Of a stretch of DNA of 64,000 nucleotides, positions 1 through 13,109 are shown piece after piece. Below the pieces are notes generated by a model. That model was given only the letters and a program-made list of their open reading frames with translations. It did no database searches and was not told the origin of the DNA. Both the position numbers and the translations under genes were made by a program. The stretch is from contig NC_052613.1 of assembly GCF_016545825.1 (NCBI RefSeq), forward strand, positions 54,666,112 through 54,730,111. Direction: 5' to 3'. Source of the DNA: Eucalyptus grandis (taxonomy: Eukaryota > Streptophyta > Magnoliopsida > Myrtales > Myrtaceae). Numbering within the stretch: position 1 is the first letter of the stretch; each line of letters starts with the position of its first letter.

Positions 1-591
1 TAGTTTGTTCCGATTACGATTTGAAAAGGAGCATTTTTTTTAATAAAAAAAAAAGGTAGAAAGATTAAATAATGAAAGAAAAACAAGCGAATATGATATT
101 TGTATATTTGGAGAGATTCTGATTGTTTGATATTGAATGCTGCAAGAATTAAACAACCAAAAAAGAACTTATCAAAAGATGACTTCCCAAACATGTAATG
201 AAATGCTGAGGCTTCTGATTCTGTTCTTATGCTGCTGGCTTCGATTGGCCTTATGAAAGCATATATGATTCGATCAACGCATCTACAGTTCGAGAATAAC
301 TTATCCATCTAGATGTTCATATGACAGTGTCCTCGATGACAAATCTGATGTAAGCCACATCTGGTGATCCTTACATGAGGCAGCATTACAAAATTCGGAA
401 GAGGAAGTCCTTCAAGATTGCAGAGATTGTAACTGGTTCACAACTTGCCATTTAGAATTTGCAGATAAAGAAATATCTCTTGCTTTGAATAATTTATAAT
501 GTCGATTGATCCAGCAAGACGCTTGACTAGATTCTTCAACTAGTTTTTAGCGGCACTTAAAAACAAATCGGTCGAAGTTTTACAACTTCTA
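1..591. other. 3' flank of the coiled-coil gene
   Basis: This AT-rich stretch lies downstream of the stop codon at 592-594. It would contain the 3' UTR of the minus-strand gene. No open reading frame of note, structured repeat or RNA gene was seen. Confidence 0.5.
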
Positions 592-3549
592 CTAAGACCA
601 TCGCTTCCTAGCGATTGCATCCTTCAATCCAGTATTAGTTTGCTTCCGATTCCTCTTAAAATCTCCTCCAGCCGACAACAGCTGCCTTTGCCGCTCTGAA
701 GAGATCTTATTTGATTTCTCATTTGTAGTAATCTCCTTAAGAGGACTTACTGATCTAGACTTGGTTTGCCCTCCAACTGATTTCATCGAGAAACTTGAGG
801 TCTTTTCCGCTACCGAATTATAAGTTTTCCTCAAAGTATTTCTGCATTTTTCTGCTGGTGTCTCCTGCTGTTTGGCAATGGACGCTTGCGGTCTGGATTT
901 AGGAGAGCTATCCGAATCAGAAGAGGAAGGGCTAGTTGAACTGTCCATGTCATAAAGGAGATTATCTGCCATGACAGGGAATTGTCTGGTGGTGGCATTG
1001 GTTTCTATTTGCGAAGAGGGTCTTTGCAGTCTTGTGAGTTGAACAACCTGCAGATGACAGAACTCAGGCAATTCAAATAACATCACACAAAGGTAACCCT
1101 TGAATATAAATTTCTATGTTATACTTCTTCGGCTTTTGCAAAAGAGTCATTTCAGTTGTTCACCGCCTTGAATCAATTCCTGTCTAACATTGAGCTGTGA
1201 CACATGTATTGGTTCATTTTTTTACTTAGTTGTGGAGACCAAGAAATTACAACACAAGATCTCATTCATGCTGTGAAGAAAAGGCTCAGCGGACAGAGCA
1301 GTCAGCTGTTTCCTTATTCTCAACTCCTAAGAAAAATACAACGAAATAAAATGTAAAGGTTCCAGCAGCATATCTTTATTTTCTTGCTTAGTTTTCCCAA
1401 CAAATAACATAGCATTTGAGCACTAGTATCTCACCTTTTGTTCGAGAATTATCATGTCCTTCTTGAGCTTTGTAATTGTCACATTCTTCCTGCGCATGAT
1501 GTCTTCAAGTTCTGCAATCCTCTGGTATCATGAAAAATCTTAACAATCACAAAAAGGAACCCTAAGAGAGAAGACAGAAGCAGTAAGTTAAAAAAGAGAA
1601 TTTGCCTTGGAGCCAGCAGCATCGCATGATTGCAGAAAGCTAGTGAGCTCTTTTATTGTTGCGTCCTTTTCTTCACAGTCTCTCTTGAGATTGTATACGT
1701 CTTGTTCTAAAGCTATGGCATTTGTCTGTAGGAAAACCCGCATCAGATTCATTCTCATAAAAGTCAGCCATTTCATTGCCACACCTAGAAGGCTAGAGAC
1801 ACATGAGTTCAAACAGATCATGTTTATATTACTTCTGCCTGCAAGGATGCTCAAATGCACAAATTTCAATATTTTTTAATCCACCGCCTTGAATAGATCA
1901 TGCTAGGAAAATCCTTTATAAATCAAGGAGGATGAGAATTGTATGACAATTAAAGCATATTTTCAGAAAACTCCATTTGCAGCTTTGCATAGGACAAAGC
2001 TTTCAGATCAAACTAAGAGTCAAACTAAAATGGCTATGATTACACAGGCTCTAAATAACAAGAATCAATCCAATAAGCAGTTACAATATAAAAGCATAAG
2101 CGACTAAACCAAAGAAAAGAAACTGCATGTATGTTCAACACCTGAATTTCAGCTGCAGATGTCACACTTGAAGCCCAATCCGACAAGTCAGACATGCGTC
2201 GTTCCTCTGGTTCCGCTTCTTCTGTGAAGGTCATCTTTGACTGGTGGATATCATTCCCGTTGGAAACTCTCATAATAGAATTACCCTATGCCCCAAACCA
2301 CAAAAAGGGAAAAAAGTTATAAAAGAAAACCACAGGAACATCATGCGTGCAGACTGCTTTAACAAAGTGAATAAGGAACTGAAAAATGTGACTTCAGGGA
2401 AAAATTAAGCTTTTGTATGAAATCTGCTTCCTGAGCAACAGTGATGATTGTTAAAATTATATCGCATCACGACACCAAGATGCCACAGGTGCTGTTTGGT
2501 CATTCTGGAATGGCACGACTGACCATACATTCACAACGAACGATTAGTTCTTTGGACATAATGTGTGTGTTGCACAACTTGTAATCCACACTAACACTAG
2601 GCTAGATGATAAACTTTCCCAAACCGAACTCCACACCCGCCCTGAAAAATAAAAAGTGCATCTTCAAGTTTTGCCTTACCATCTGTCCCCCGAACTGTTT
2701 GTGGTGCTGATCGCATAACCAACAACCACAATCGACAAATTCAATTCCGTTCGATTCGAAGGTTGCATCGAACGGGAACCCAAGGTTCTTGACATTGGAT
2801 GCTTCCATGCCATTTCCCTCTCGGTCCTTGACATTATGGACTTGCTGGCACAATTTGTCAAGCTTCTGCTGCATGCTTGACAGAATCTGATCCTGAAAGA
2901 TTGGTCATCGAAGTAAAAAACAAGTGAGTTCTCATGTCAGGCTCAGAAAAAGCGCATCGAGCCTAAACGAAAATGAATTCATCAAGCAGATCAAAAGGAG
3001 AAGATTAGGGATTGTTAAAAGGTCTTTGGAAATGCCCTAAAAGTAGAGCTTTGCCGCAATCAATCAGAACTCGCTTAATCCCAACCAGCATAACGTATCT
3101 TAACTCGCACTTCAAGCAGCTAACACACAAATGATCTATTTAAATTCCATGACAAATCAACAAACCCTAAGTTCCACGGAGTTTCTGAGCTGCGAAATCA
3201 TCCAGTTCTTCCTCGACTCGGCGACGGCCGCGCCGATGACGGCGACGAGGAGCACCCTCTGGACGGGACCGAACAGCTCCCAGGCCACCGCCTCCTCCCG
3301 GCTCAGGCCGCCGCCGATCGCCCGGGCGGAGGTCGCCTCCTCCGCGTTCACGAGGCGGCCCTGGAGGGAGACGTACGCCAGCTTGCGCGCCGAGGGGACG
3401 GGGCGGGCCGGCTCGGCGAACTGGCTCGAGAGCCGGCGCGGCGCGGGGGAGGGCGCGGCCGCGAACGGGGCGAGGGACACGAGGGCCGGGGAGGCCCATC
3501 CGGAGCCGGAGCCGAACCCGAGATCGGGGTCGGACTCCGCTTCCTCCAT
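592..3549 (-). CDS. Conserved plant coiled-coil protein of unknown function (6 exons)
   Basis: I join six exons: 3549-3166, 2892-2680, 2285-2142, 1725-1606, 1521-1435 and 1047-592. All junctions are phase 0, giving 467 residues. Four introns are GT-AG. Intron 4 (1605-1522) starts with GC in the context AAG|GCAAAT. The start is the first ATG of the GC-rich first exon, MEEAESDPDLG. Exon 1 has an Ala/Pro/Ser-rich leader, then a conserved-looking block (KLAYVSLQGRLVNAEEATSA) and a short hydrophobic stretch near residues 94-108 that could be membrane-associated. Exon 2 has a Cys/His cluster, DCGCWLCDQHH (Cys183, Cys185, Cys188, His191). Exons 4-5 form a heptad coiled coil (TNAIALEQ... through ILEQK). 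Exon 6 is a Ser-rich basic tail ending KRWS. I recognise the layout as a plant-specific conserved protein but cannot assign a function; no catalytic motif is visible. An alternative name in some annotations may be ELKS/CAST-like, which I cannot confirm. Confidence 0.85.
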
Positions 3550-3879
3550 GGCGGCGGCCGGAGGAGCGACTGATTGCGGCGGCGGCGGCGGCGGCGGCGG
3601 AGGGAGCGCGATTGCCCGGAACCGGGGATTCGAATGGGGAGAACTTGTGGGGGAAAAAATTGAATTTTTATTTCGAATTTCGGCGATCGCCGTTGGAATT
3701 GAATGAGGACAAGTTTCCTGCGGAGGTAACGGATGAATCGGGAATTCAAATCGATTTCGGTTTTGGGAGGGAAAGTTCGAAACAGGAATGGAACGTTAGG
3801 TTCTTCCCCGGCGCTTCCGCGCGCCACGTGTTGTCGGAACGTACCGTGTTCCTTTTTTCTTTTTCTTTTTTTCTTTTAT

Positions 3880-6800
3880 AGGAAAAAGGCAGAGACATTT
3901 ATGGTAATTTTCCTGCTTACCGAAATTACTGAGATATATGGCTAATAAATGTGGAGGAAAGGGGTAATGTAAATCCATTGCGCTTGCCTAAAAGTCAGGT
4001 TTTTTTCAGAAATGGGAAGGCGATTCCCATATGCAAATCAGATAGCGACTTTAATTAAGTTGCCTTCTTTAGATTTTGGTAAAAGTTAATTACCCTTTTT
4101 AAGCGAATTGACTAAATCGCCTTCGTTTTTTAAGATTTGGCTCAAAAGTTACCGATGTCTCTCTCTCTCTCTCTCTCTTTCTCCATTTCCTTCTCACTCT
4201 TTGGCACGCCCCCTTTACCTAAGTTTAAAAAATAATTAATTAATTTATCTCTAATATCTTTTTTACCGAGTCACTACACTAGTTAAAAATTTTCGGATGA
4301 TTGTTTTTCCTTGTATTTATATCGACAATTTTTCTTTCTTCGAGCCGTGGATGAACAATGCATTTTATCAACACAACCATTATTTTCGAAATTGAAGAAT
4401 AATTTCTCTTTCTTCGATCACATATTCATTAATCTGACAACATGATATTGTTATTTGAGTTATTAAGACATTGTCCATTTATGGCTTTGTCTAAATTTTA
4501 CGTAATCATAATGGAGAGCCAAGCCTAGTTACTGTTCCTCATTTTATTTTTGGTCAAATACTCAAATTACTTCACAATTGACATTTTGATTACAATTTGA
4601 CAAATATAGTTTGCAATTTTAGAAAATTGTTTTAACTTAAAGTCCTTTACATTTTGTCAAATACTATCTCAAAAGTCTAACCATACGCAGGCAGAGTAGT
4701 AACTCGTGAAACATAAATGCCGAAAATTATGCAATTAAATATCAATACATGCCTAACCGAATTTGAAGGATAGTTTCACCTTTTAATTAGAAATACGAAT
4801 AATAAGAAAAAAAGTGGAAATAGCTCCACCCATTCGCAAGCGCTTGCCGTATTGTCCGGTCTCCTTGGCATTACTCCTTTTCCGTATACAAGGCAAGTGA
4901 TTATTGATACACATGACCCTAAAAGAGCTATGACTAGCAAGTTCCATCTACAATGTGTGATTTAATTTCATTCTCATTTCGTTGGCGACTTGATGGAAAT
5001 TCTCAAAAGAATAGAGACACGTAGACACAGAAAATGGGCCTGGCCCAAGGCGCAATAGGGCAAGCAAGACGCAACATGACACGGCACGTCACAGTAGACC
5101 CGGTCCATTAATAGGATGGGGTAGGTCAAAGCACGATTTGGGCCGGCCAATTCGCTATCGCCGGAGGGCGTGCCTGTATAGTTCAGCCCACAAAACATGT
5201 TTGAGCTTGGGCTCAAGTTGAATCACTGCTGGGCTAGTCGACAGAATTAGCTAATAGAAAATGATGGGCGAGATTCTATCTGCACCCTTTTCATTTTTCA
5301 ACTAAAATGCAACATTTTAAATTAATTGATCGGATTACCCTATATTTACTATATAAATCAAGCATTTATTATCCATATCCCTAATACATTTAACCATCTC
5401 CTTCATCAATCCACGCTGAATACCCATTATCATGTTATTTACTCTTTTAGGCTCTGTTTATTTCATCGAAAATGAATGATTTGAAAAAAAAAAAATCCTG
5501 AAAATGACCGCTTGTTTCCCCTAAATCTTGAGTAATTGTTGGATCTCTGAAGGTGCTACCATCTCTTTAAGATTTTAAATAATGAACGAGTTGCATATTG
5601 AATTCTCACTAAATATTCTTCTTTTAAGTGAGTTTGTCTTGCTTTTGGTAGAATAAATAGAATTCCCTTTTGTTGTAGGTTCAGCATATATTCAAGGAAA
5701 ATTTTCAAACTAAACCAAGATAAGAGAGTCAAATTCAATCATTTTTGGATTTAAACTATAAAAAATTCACTATAAAAGTAGTAATCCCTGCTCGATTGAA
5801 TTGGTATTTAAATGGCAGTTTGGTCAGTCAACTAAAAACGGCTTATTATAATTTTAGAAAAAGGTGTGGGAATTGGGCTGTCCCGAAAAAATAAGATGCA
5901 TAAACCATGTTAATTTCATGCTGCCTAGAGCTAGAAGGCGAAAAAGCCGATTGAACAGAAAAATGCATGGTTTCGCCATGGAAAGAGTTTTGTGGTTAAT
6001 TCCATTGGAGTTTTGCGTCTATTGATTTTTCACTTTTTACATTTTTGCTAATTTCGGTCATGCTCCGAATTATCAAAGCAAAAAATCGGCGGCTCGTACA
6101 CTTTGATCTTTTCATAATCCGAATAGCAACACATGGACATCGGCACGTATATTCATATTTCAAGATCTGGCATTTGATGAGAAAACGAGTGGATTCGATT
6201 ACAGCCTTGTTGCAATTGAAAGAAGGGACTTAAGATAACATGCCATGCGAGTGTATGGGTCGACAGTTCCATGGCCGCGGAACAACTTGTGTGGTGCCTA
6301 GGGAATGAAATACACTAGATTAGCCTTTCCTCTTTAGTTGTTTTGGAAAATTATATGGCGAACAGCTTCCTTATATGAGGTGGTATCATGCCCAACTTAA
6401 TTCATCAAGCGAGACAGTAGATCACCTTAGGCTCAACAACTGATTTTGGCTTGTTATGACCTCATCAGAAGAACGGCATCAACTCCCGACTAATTTGTGC
6501 ATAAAAAGCCAAATCTGCTTTGAGAACTCTTAAAAGATATATTTATTTTATCTTAGAACTTCTAATATCAACCACCCTAATGTCATTCCAACACACCAAT
6601 TATATTTATCTCATCCGCATTACTCACTCTTCATTTGATAATCCCAACCTCCTCTCACAATGATTACAAATACGAGAGAAGTACGGACTGCGATGCAAAC
6701 ATCTCGGTGAAGAAAATTCGGTAGTAAAAGAGTCATAAAAATATTTGATTTAGGTAGTTGTCTCTTGATTAAAAGGAGATTGATGGTTCGAAACTTTTAG

Positions 6801-9590
6801 GCCTATTATAAGGCTTGACAAAAAAAAATGGGATGATTATTGTGAAAAGAGAGAGAGAGCTTTATTCGATAATGTAGGATTATTTGGAGGCGGAGAAACC
6901 TCAAGTAAATATGCTCATGTAAGAGTATGTATTCTATTCACTTGATCTTCTCTTTCAGATACATGTTTGTAGAATGGATTTATGTGACGGATCACGCAGT
7001 GCAATTGATCAATTAAAAGTGAGATGCATACCCACATGGCATTAAATAAGACAAGACTTATAGCACATGGCAATAATGATTAGTCGATTACACCATCCAT
7101 GAGATGTGCAGAGTCTAAGGTAAGCCCCACGACTCGTTTAGTCTCACTAAGCTTGACTTATCTTATCACCTCAGTGGAGGATACACTTGTCAATTGGGTG
7201 ATTCGGTCAAGTTTGAGTCGAGTTGAGAATAATTCGATTCAAATTAATTCATTTAACTCGTTTTGACTCATTTCCATATAATACAAATTTAGTAACTCAT
7301 ATTTAATCCAACCCATTTTGCCAAAACACTTCTATATTTAATCAAACATGGGAAAACTCATATCCAAACTAAGATAAGGCCATGAAGTGAGTGAACGTGA
7401 GAGAGTTGAATTGGGTCGAATCTAAATAAGTTGTAATTACATTTAATATTGATATTATTTGAACTTATAATTATAAACCCATTTATGATATATTTACTGA
7501 ACATAATTATCATATAATAATTCAATGCATCAAATATGAATTAAGAAATAGGTTAATAACTCATTTCAACAACGCTAATGGAGGCTAACGTAAGCCTTAC
7601 GACTTGGTCTGTCTGGACCTGCTTCTACCCGAGGGCGTTACGGCGGCTGAACTCACAATATCAAGACATGATGCGAGACGCAACTCAGGATGCCACCATG
7701 GAAGCACCTATTTCCGTCCCGACCAAATCACAGCGCAGCGAGACCAGAGTTGGATCCAACGGTCCCACCTACTTTCACCCCTCGAAGGTCGTGCGCATCG
7801 CAATGACTGACTCCCCAGTAAGTCGGTCACCCTCTCCGTCTCTCTCTCACGCTGATTATGGAAAGCTTCGTGTCCTTTCTGAAGCGATAAGGAAACAAAG
7901 CATATTTTTCCCTTTCACAAGAGACGGGGAAAGTGAGATCATCACTTACGTGGGAGTCACTTCCACGGATCCTCTTTATCGTGGAATATTATTGTTCGTA
8001 CAAGATTGCGAAAGATGCGCGAGCATCCTCGATTATACTATTATAGATACGCAATGTCACCGATGATGAAATTTATCTAATATTTTTCCTCGGTCTTGTG
8101 TAGAGAAGAAAATTTTCTTTATGATGAGTGAAAAAGTCGGAAATAGATGATTTGCAATAGCAACCCCCTCTTCGTGTTACTGTGAACCATAACTTCACTA
8201 AATCTTTAGAGCAGCTAAAAAATCTCTCAACACGAGATATGCAAACTAAACATTGCAACACAAGCTGTTTAGGAATTGGCTCCCGACAAAAATCAAAGTC
8301 TGCGTGAAAAAAAAAAAAAAGAAGGTGTCTTCCCAGAATCACAAAGAAGTGGTGCTTCCTTCCCCTTTTTCACTCTAGGCCTGTTCTTACTACGGAAAAG
8401 TCGCCTGAAATGGACTAAGATCAGTATAATCTCACAATATTACTGGGCACATCACATGTCGAGACGGGAGAGCAATATCTTTACATCCCCATGGCAAAGC
8501 TGTGAATCCGATTAATAAAATTCCTTTCCCGTCAATTTCACACTGACCCCATCTTTCTCTGCTTCCTTCGACGTGAAGGCTTCAAATGCTTAGCTCATTC
8601 GTAAAAACAGTAAAAATAAAAGAAGGGACCTATAGGAAAATGATAAAATTCCTGCAGAAGTGGACAGAACCATCAATGCCAACACAAGCGCATTACACTG
8701 ACGCGTCTCCATCAGGTATCGTCTCTGGTTTAACTAAAAAACATTTTCTCTTTTTGGGGGTCAAGTGAAAGATTTTCCTCTTTTTACCGACCATGATCTG
8801 GTAGCTCCTCGTTTTTTTGCTTCTATTTTTCGCAACCATCTGGTTCTGGTTAACCTTAAATACGGGGGAATAATACAAGACAAAATCCATAATTTTTAAC
8901 GATCGAGCATCGCATGACAGCGCTGGGACACGCAGACCATGGAATGCAGATACACTAACAAGAGTCGCCAATTGAGGAAGGGACAACAGAGACACATCAG
9001 AGGCTCCCCTTAGGTCCGGCATCTAACCTCGACTTTGGCCATTTGGGGGGGTGGTCATTAATACCGGTCCCCTTCAACAGCGACGGTCGAGGGACGAACG
9101 TGAGTGGCCCCCGCATCGCTCTCTTTTCCAATTCAATGCTTTTCGCCAACCATCGATCGCATCTCTCTCTTTATTGTCGTTGGCCACGCTAGCAACGAAA
9201 CCTTATCTTCCCCCCCTTATTGCTTTCTCCTCCCTCTTTTAATAAATACAGAGATCTATCCGCAATTTAGGTGAACGTCCCGACCTAATCTTTACAACAC
9301 GAAAAGACATTTACTATCTGACACGCCCTTTACACCATAGAGGCTTTTCTTCAGGTCCTCTCTTGCTTTCCATACGGGGGTACCCAGCGAGTTTCTGTTT
9401 CGGTTTGGCTTTTCAGAGCCTTCTTTTCTATCTTTGTAACTTCTCGTCTCCACGCCTGACCATACCTATCATCTTCTTTTTCGCTTGCACAGAGAAGCCC
9501 AAATTTGCCTTCTGAGAGTGCTGTCTTTCCTGCAAACTCCTATAGCTCTGTACAGTGCACACGAGTCTCCCTTCCTGGGATCTGGTGTGA
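3880..9590. other. AT-rich intergenic region
   Basis: No gene could be supported here. The stretch holds a CT microsatellite (about 4159-4190), AT-rich sequence and a possible tRNA-derived SINE remnant near 6700-6830. An isolated 162-codon frame at 7578-8066 resembles no family I know. The right end would include the 3' UTR of the bHLH gene. Confidence 0.5.
6700..6831 (+). repeat. Possible SINE remnant
   Basis: A box-B-like GGTTCGAAACT occurs at about 6785. A weak box-A-like stretch (TCGGTAGTAAAAGAG) lies upstream and a short A-run follows at about 6822-6830. The A-to-B distance is longer than in a typical tRNA. This is a weak resemblance to a tRNA-derived SINE head and tail, not a functional tRNA. 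Confidence 0.25.
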
Positions 9591-11861
9591 TTATTGCTGC
9601 TGCCTATTCAGGCACGTACATCTGGCACGATTCGCAGACAGGCCCTGCCAAAAATATGTGATAATTAAAGAATCATGAGGAATCCAGTCCATCATATTAA
9701 AAATCTTCGACACAACAGCGTCCATGATCATCATATTTGGAAGGTCACGAGGCGCGTACGAACTTGATAGGAACTAGGAAGGGTTGATGGGTTTACCTTA
9801 ACCTGTGTCTGGAGATCTTTTATGTAATCAACAGCCAAATCCAACATGTCTGCAGTGTTGGTTTGCTGCCAAGACAGAGTGCAAATGAGTACACTCAATA
9901 AATCAGTTTTCCCGGGCATCGGCAAGAGCAGATGAAAAATTTACCTTGTCCATGTTTGGCACGAGATCTTGTAGTTTCCTCATTCTTTCGCTGATTTTGG
10001 TTCTCCTAACCTGATCACAAGCAGAAGAAACACTCCCAGGTTCACAAAAACTGCCCAGTTCTATAACTGGAATAGGTGATACCGTCTTACGGTCACCTGT
10101 TCACATATTGGAAACCGAACCTAAGCTTTGTGGCAATTCTTACGAAGTTCATGAAGAAATATTGAGCATGGATCTTACCCTCTCAGCGATGCTACGAGGA
10201 TGAGTGGCACAACCTCGCTTAGCACGAATTTTACATGGCACAGAATCTTGCAACTGCAAAAACTTTTCAATGGACGAAATCTCTGCCGAAGTTTTTGGCA
10301 GACTTAAGTGATGCGTCAAACCCATGGGAGGACGGCTCCTAACCTCCTCGTTCTGAGCATAAAAAGGCAATTCAGTCGGTACACTAGATGCACATCAAAG
10401 TTGGGAAATCACACTTGAGAAAAAATAGTACCACCAAATCTGATGCATTTAGGCCTGAAAACTTCTTATCATCATCTCTGCTTCTTTTCAGAGCATTAAA
10501 ATTTTCAGACATGCTGGCCGAATCCTCCCAAGAGCTCATAGGATAACCCGCAACATAATCGTTAGCGTTACCTTCACCAAAAGCTGCACCTTCATCAATG
10601 GAGGCTTCCATGCGTTTATCCCCGAGCTCGGAAATCGGACTCATATGTCCCACAGCGGACCTGGATGAGTAGCTCATGTGATTGGTCAACCTATTCGCAT
10701 TAGCAAAAGATGCCTCGGCATTTGCTCCGCCGCAAGCGACAAAATTCCTCATGCTCTCCATAGAAGCAAAGCCTGCAATTTGCAGGCCAGTTATTGCCAT
10801 TTCTCTGTGAGATTGTGCACTTTCAAGCAACTTATCTCTGAGCATACCCAATACGATCCCAGAAAAAACTTCCTAGTACCTAGCATTTACAGGCACTGAA
10901 TTTCCTATTGTGATTGTGCCTATTCCAAGTCAATTCTAGGTTCAAGCTCGCTTGCTTTGTGCTTCTATTGACGAATCCGCAAGTTCCACAGAACTAGTAG
11001 AAAACCAGGTACTAAACGAGGAAAAACTTGCTAATAATTTATTTCAACTTGCATGAGAGAAGACAAACGGCAACTTGTTCCATCAACATCCTAAAAGTAA
11101 GAATTAAAAATCAAATGAAATCCCAGAATTGTGGCAGAAAATTAGTCAAAGATTGCGAGTCACAGCTTCATGAGTGGTCGAATCAATTCTGTAAAATCAT
11201 TGCTAAACAGTGAAAACCACAAATCAATCTCAACGGAAAGCAACATGGAAAAAAACAGCACTCCAATACCGTTATCAATGTTGATGTTGGCGAATAGCCC
11301 TGCAGGTGAGCTGCTATGGCGAACGAGATTCGGATTCGAACCGCCAACTTTCGGCGGCGGCGGCAACCGATCCGAACCAGCGGCCCCGTAGGTCGAGCTT
11401 GGATTCGGCCGAGGCGGTTGAGGCTGTTGAGATGAACTTTGATAGTAAGAACCAGACGAGTAGTTACTCTGCTGCTGAGGAATAACATTCGCTTCGCTCT
11501 TCACCGCCTCCATGAGCTGCGGTTGGGGATTGGTCACTTCGTTCTGCGGCGGACTCCGCTGAAATCCACCGAGATTCTGCGCCGCCGCCGCCGCCGCCGC
11601 CGGCGATTCGTCCTGGCCGCCGGAGATCAACCGCGCGAGGAACCGCTCCGTCTCCGGACTCGGAGGCCGGCCGAGCAACTCGTTGCAGAAATCCCTCTCG
11701 AACAAGCTCGCGAAGGAGCTCGGCGCGGATCGGTAACGCGACAGGCCCGAGCTCATCTGTTGCTGCTGGTGATGCTGAGGCAGCGGAGGGTCGTGACCGT
11801 GATCCAGAAAGGCATGATGATGGTGCTGCTGCTGCTGCTGCTGCTGAAGATCCGATTCCAT
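9591..11861 (-). CDS. bHLH transcription factor, FBH/bHLH130-like (6 exons)
   Basis: Six exons join in frame: 11861-11270, 10772-10435, 10352-10179, 10010-9945, 9865-9797 and 9644-9591, giving 430 residues. The exon 2 donor could instead lie 3 bases further on (10432), adding one Val. The N-terminus has Gln and His runs. It is followed by a conserved motif, SGLSRYRSAPSSF, and by the FLARLISGG segment. The bHLH region spans exons 3-5 (about residues 350-415). Its basic part is KIRAKRGCATHPRSIAER, followed by the helices RTKISERMRKLQDLVPNMDK and TNTADMLDLAVDYIKDLQ. The last exon encodes a short Cys-containing tail, RARCTCLNRQQQ. These motifs and the exon splits inside the bHLH match the plant FBH (FLOWERING BHLH)/bHLH122/128/130 group, nuclear DNA-binding factors; known members activate CONSTANS. 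The particular target here is not shown by the sequence. Confidence 0.93.
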
Positions 11862-12260
11862 CTCGAGAAAAAAAGAAGAAGAAAAAACCGCCGAAAGAAA
11901 ATAAATGAATAAAATCCGAATTCTCCCTTCTCGGAGCTCGGAAAACCACCGCGGACCGCCTAGTTTCCCGAAGAGACGCGATCGATTCGCAGGAATCTGC
12001 AGAACAGCTGGAAAAAAGCAGGAGAGCTCGCCGGAGGAGTAATTCTAAAGAGAAGCATTCGTGGTGACGAAGCTTCCTCCTCGCTCCGCTTCAATCGCTG
12101 TCCGGATCTAAAGCCGGAGATTTGATCGGCCGTAGATATTTTCACATCGCTTCAGCGAAAAGCACCGTGCGGTCGAAGCTGGGAGTAGCTTCGGGAACGG
12201 AGAAAGAAAGCGAGACGGAGACGCGAGGAGCCGAATCCGGAGCTCCGAATTTCCTTCGCT
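11862..12260 (-). other. Probable 5' UTR/proximal promoter of the bHLH gene
   Basis: This stretch lies upstream of the start codon and is purine/pyrimidine-rich with moderate GC. No upstream intron is evident. Open frames on the opposite strand here are compositional shadows. Confidence 0.5.
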
Positions 12261-12571
12261 GCAGAGAGCAATGGAGCGACGATTAGAGATCCGAGCTTCC
12301 TCTTTTCAAGTGATCAAAACAACAGCAGAAGAAGCAGAAGAAGCAGAAGAAGATTGGAGCACCTGCGACGGAGCGACGGAGAAGCATGCGAGCTCGAGCG
12401 AAGCACGCGGCGCTGCTGGAGCGGCGACGGAAGAAGACGGCCGGAGCGTCGCTGTACGAAATGAAAGCCTTGCTCCTCTTCCTCCACCTCCTTCTTCCCC
12501 CACCACAAGGTTTTTTTTTTTATTATTTTTTTCTTTTTTTCTTTTTCGGGTATCGCCGGTGCGGCTATAGG

Positions 12572-12620
12572 AGGTGGTGGTGGTGGTGGTGGTGGTGGTG
12601 GTGGTGCGTGGTGGTGGGGC
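12572..12620 (+). repeat. GGT microsatellite
   Basis: An almost pure run of GGT triplets (about 12572-12606) continues as imperfect GTGGTG. It lies a few hundred bases upstream of the bHLH 5' UTR. Confidence 0.9.
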
Positions 12621-13109
12621 TACTGATTGATGCTTGAGAGTGAACTTTGGAGAGAGAGAGAGGAGAGAGAGCGAGCTAAAAAGGGGAGTAAAAGAAAAAT
12701 TCTAACAAGAAAAAAAGGAGGAGATAAATGAGGAGGGGCGATGTTGCCGCACCAGCGAGGGCACCGGCACACGTGTGAACCCGCTTGTCAACATTAGCTT
12801 GACGAGACGCTGGTCCTCTTTCTCGCTCGGCATCAGCGACTCCCGTCTCGCCTTATTTATGCTCCCAAAAAAGTCTTGTTTTGCTCCGCGAAAAATATTT
12901 TTAGACAAATATCTTCTTCATTTTCTAATGTTTAAATCACTTCAAAAAATGAGTCAACAAAAAAATAAATGCTTAAATTTAAAAAATCGGAGTTTATTTT
13001 TCAGAATATAATTAAATATCGATACTTGCATTAAAAACCTTTTGTTTAGATAATGAAACCTCAATAAGCATTTTTAAGTCCTTGGCAACAAACCTAAATT
13101 TAGAGATTA

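Noticed and set aside
1243..1330. Additional exon of the coiled-coil gene (ELRIRKQLTALSAEPFLHS)
   Set aside because: It has an acceptor-like site but no donor keeping the frame. Direct joining of LEQK to VVQLTRL is in phase and fits the family layout.
3131..3706. 191-codon frame opposite exon 1 of the coiled-coil gene
   Set aside because: It is the antisense shadow of a GC-rich coding exon; the minus strand joins in phase to five other exons.
7578..8066. 162-codon frame in intergenic DNA
   Set aside because: It has no recognisable domain, splice context or partner exons, and low-complexity stretches. A frame of this length can occur by chance in a 64 kb window.
10780..10851. Longer exon 2 of the bHLH gene starting at GMLRDKLLESAQS
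   Set aside because: The acceptor at 10773/10772 joins exon 1 in phase (NIDN-G-FASMESMRN), as is usual in the family. The upstream part would be intron.
12271..12637. Overlapping frames upstream of the bHLH gene on the plus strand
   Set aside because: They arise from GAAGAAGCA and GGT simple repeats, with no conserved motif.
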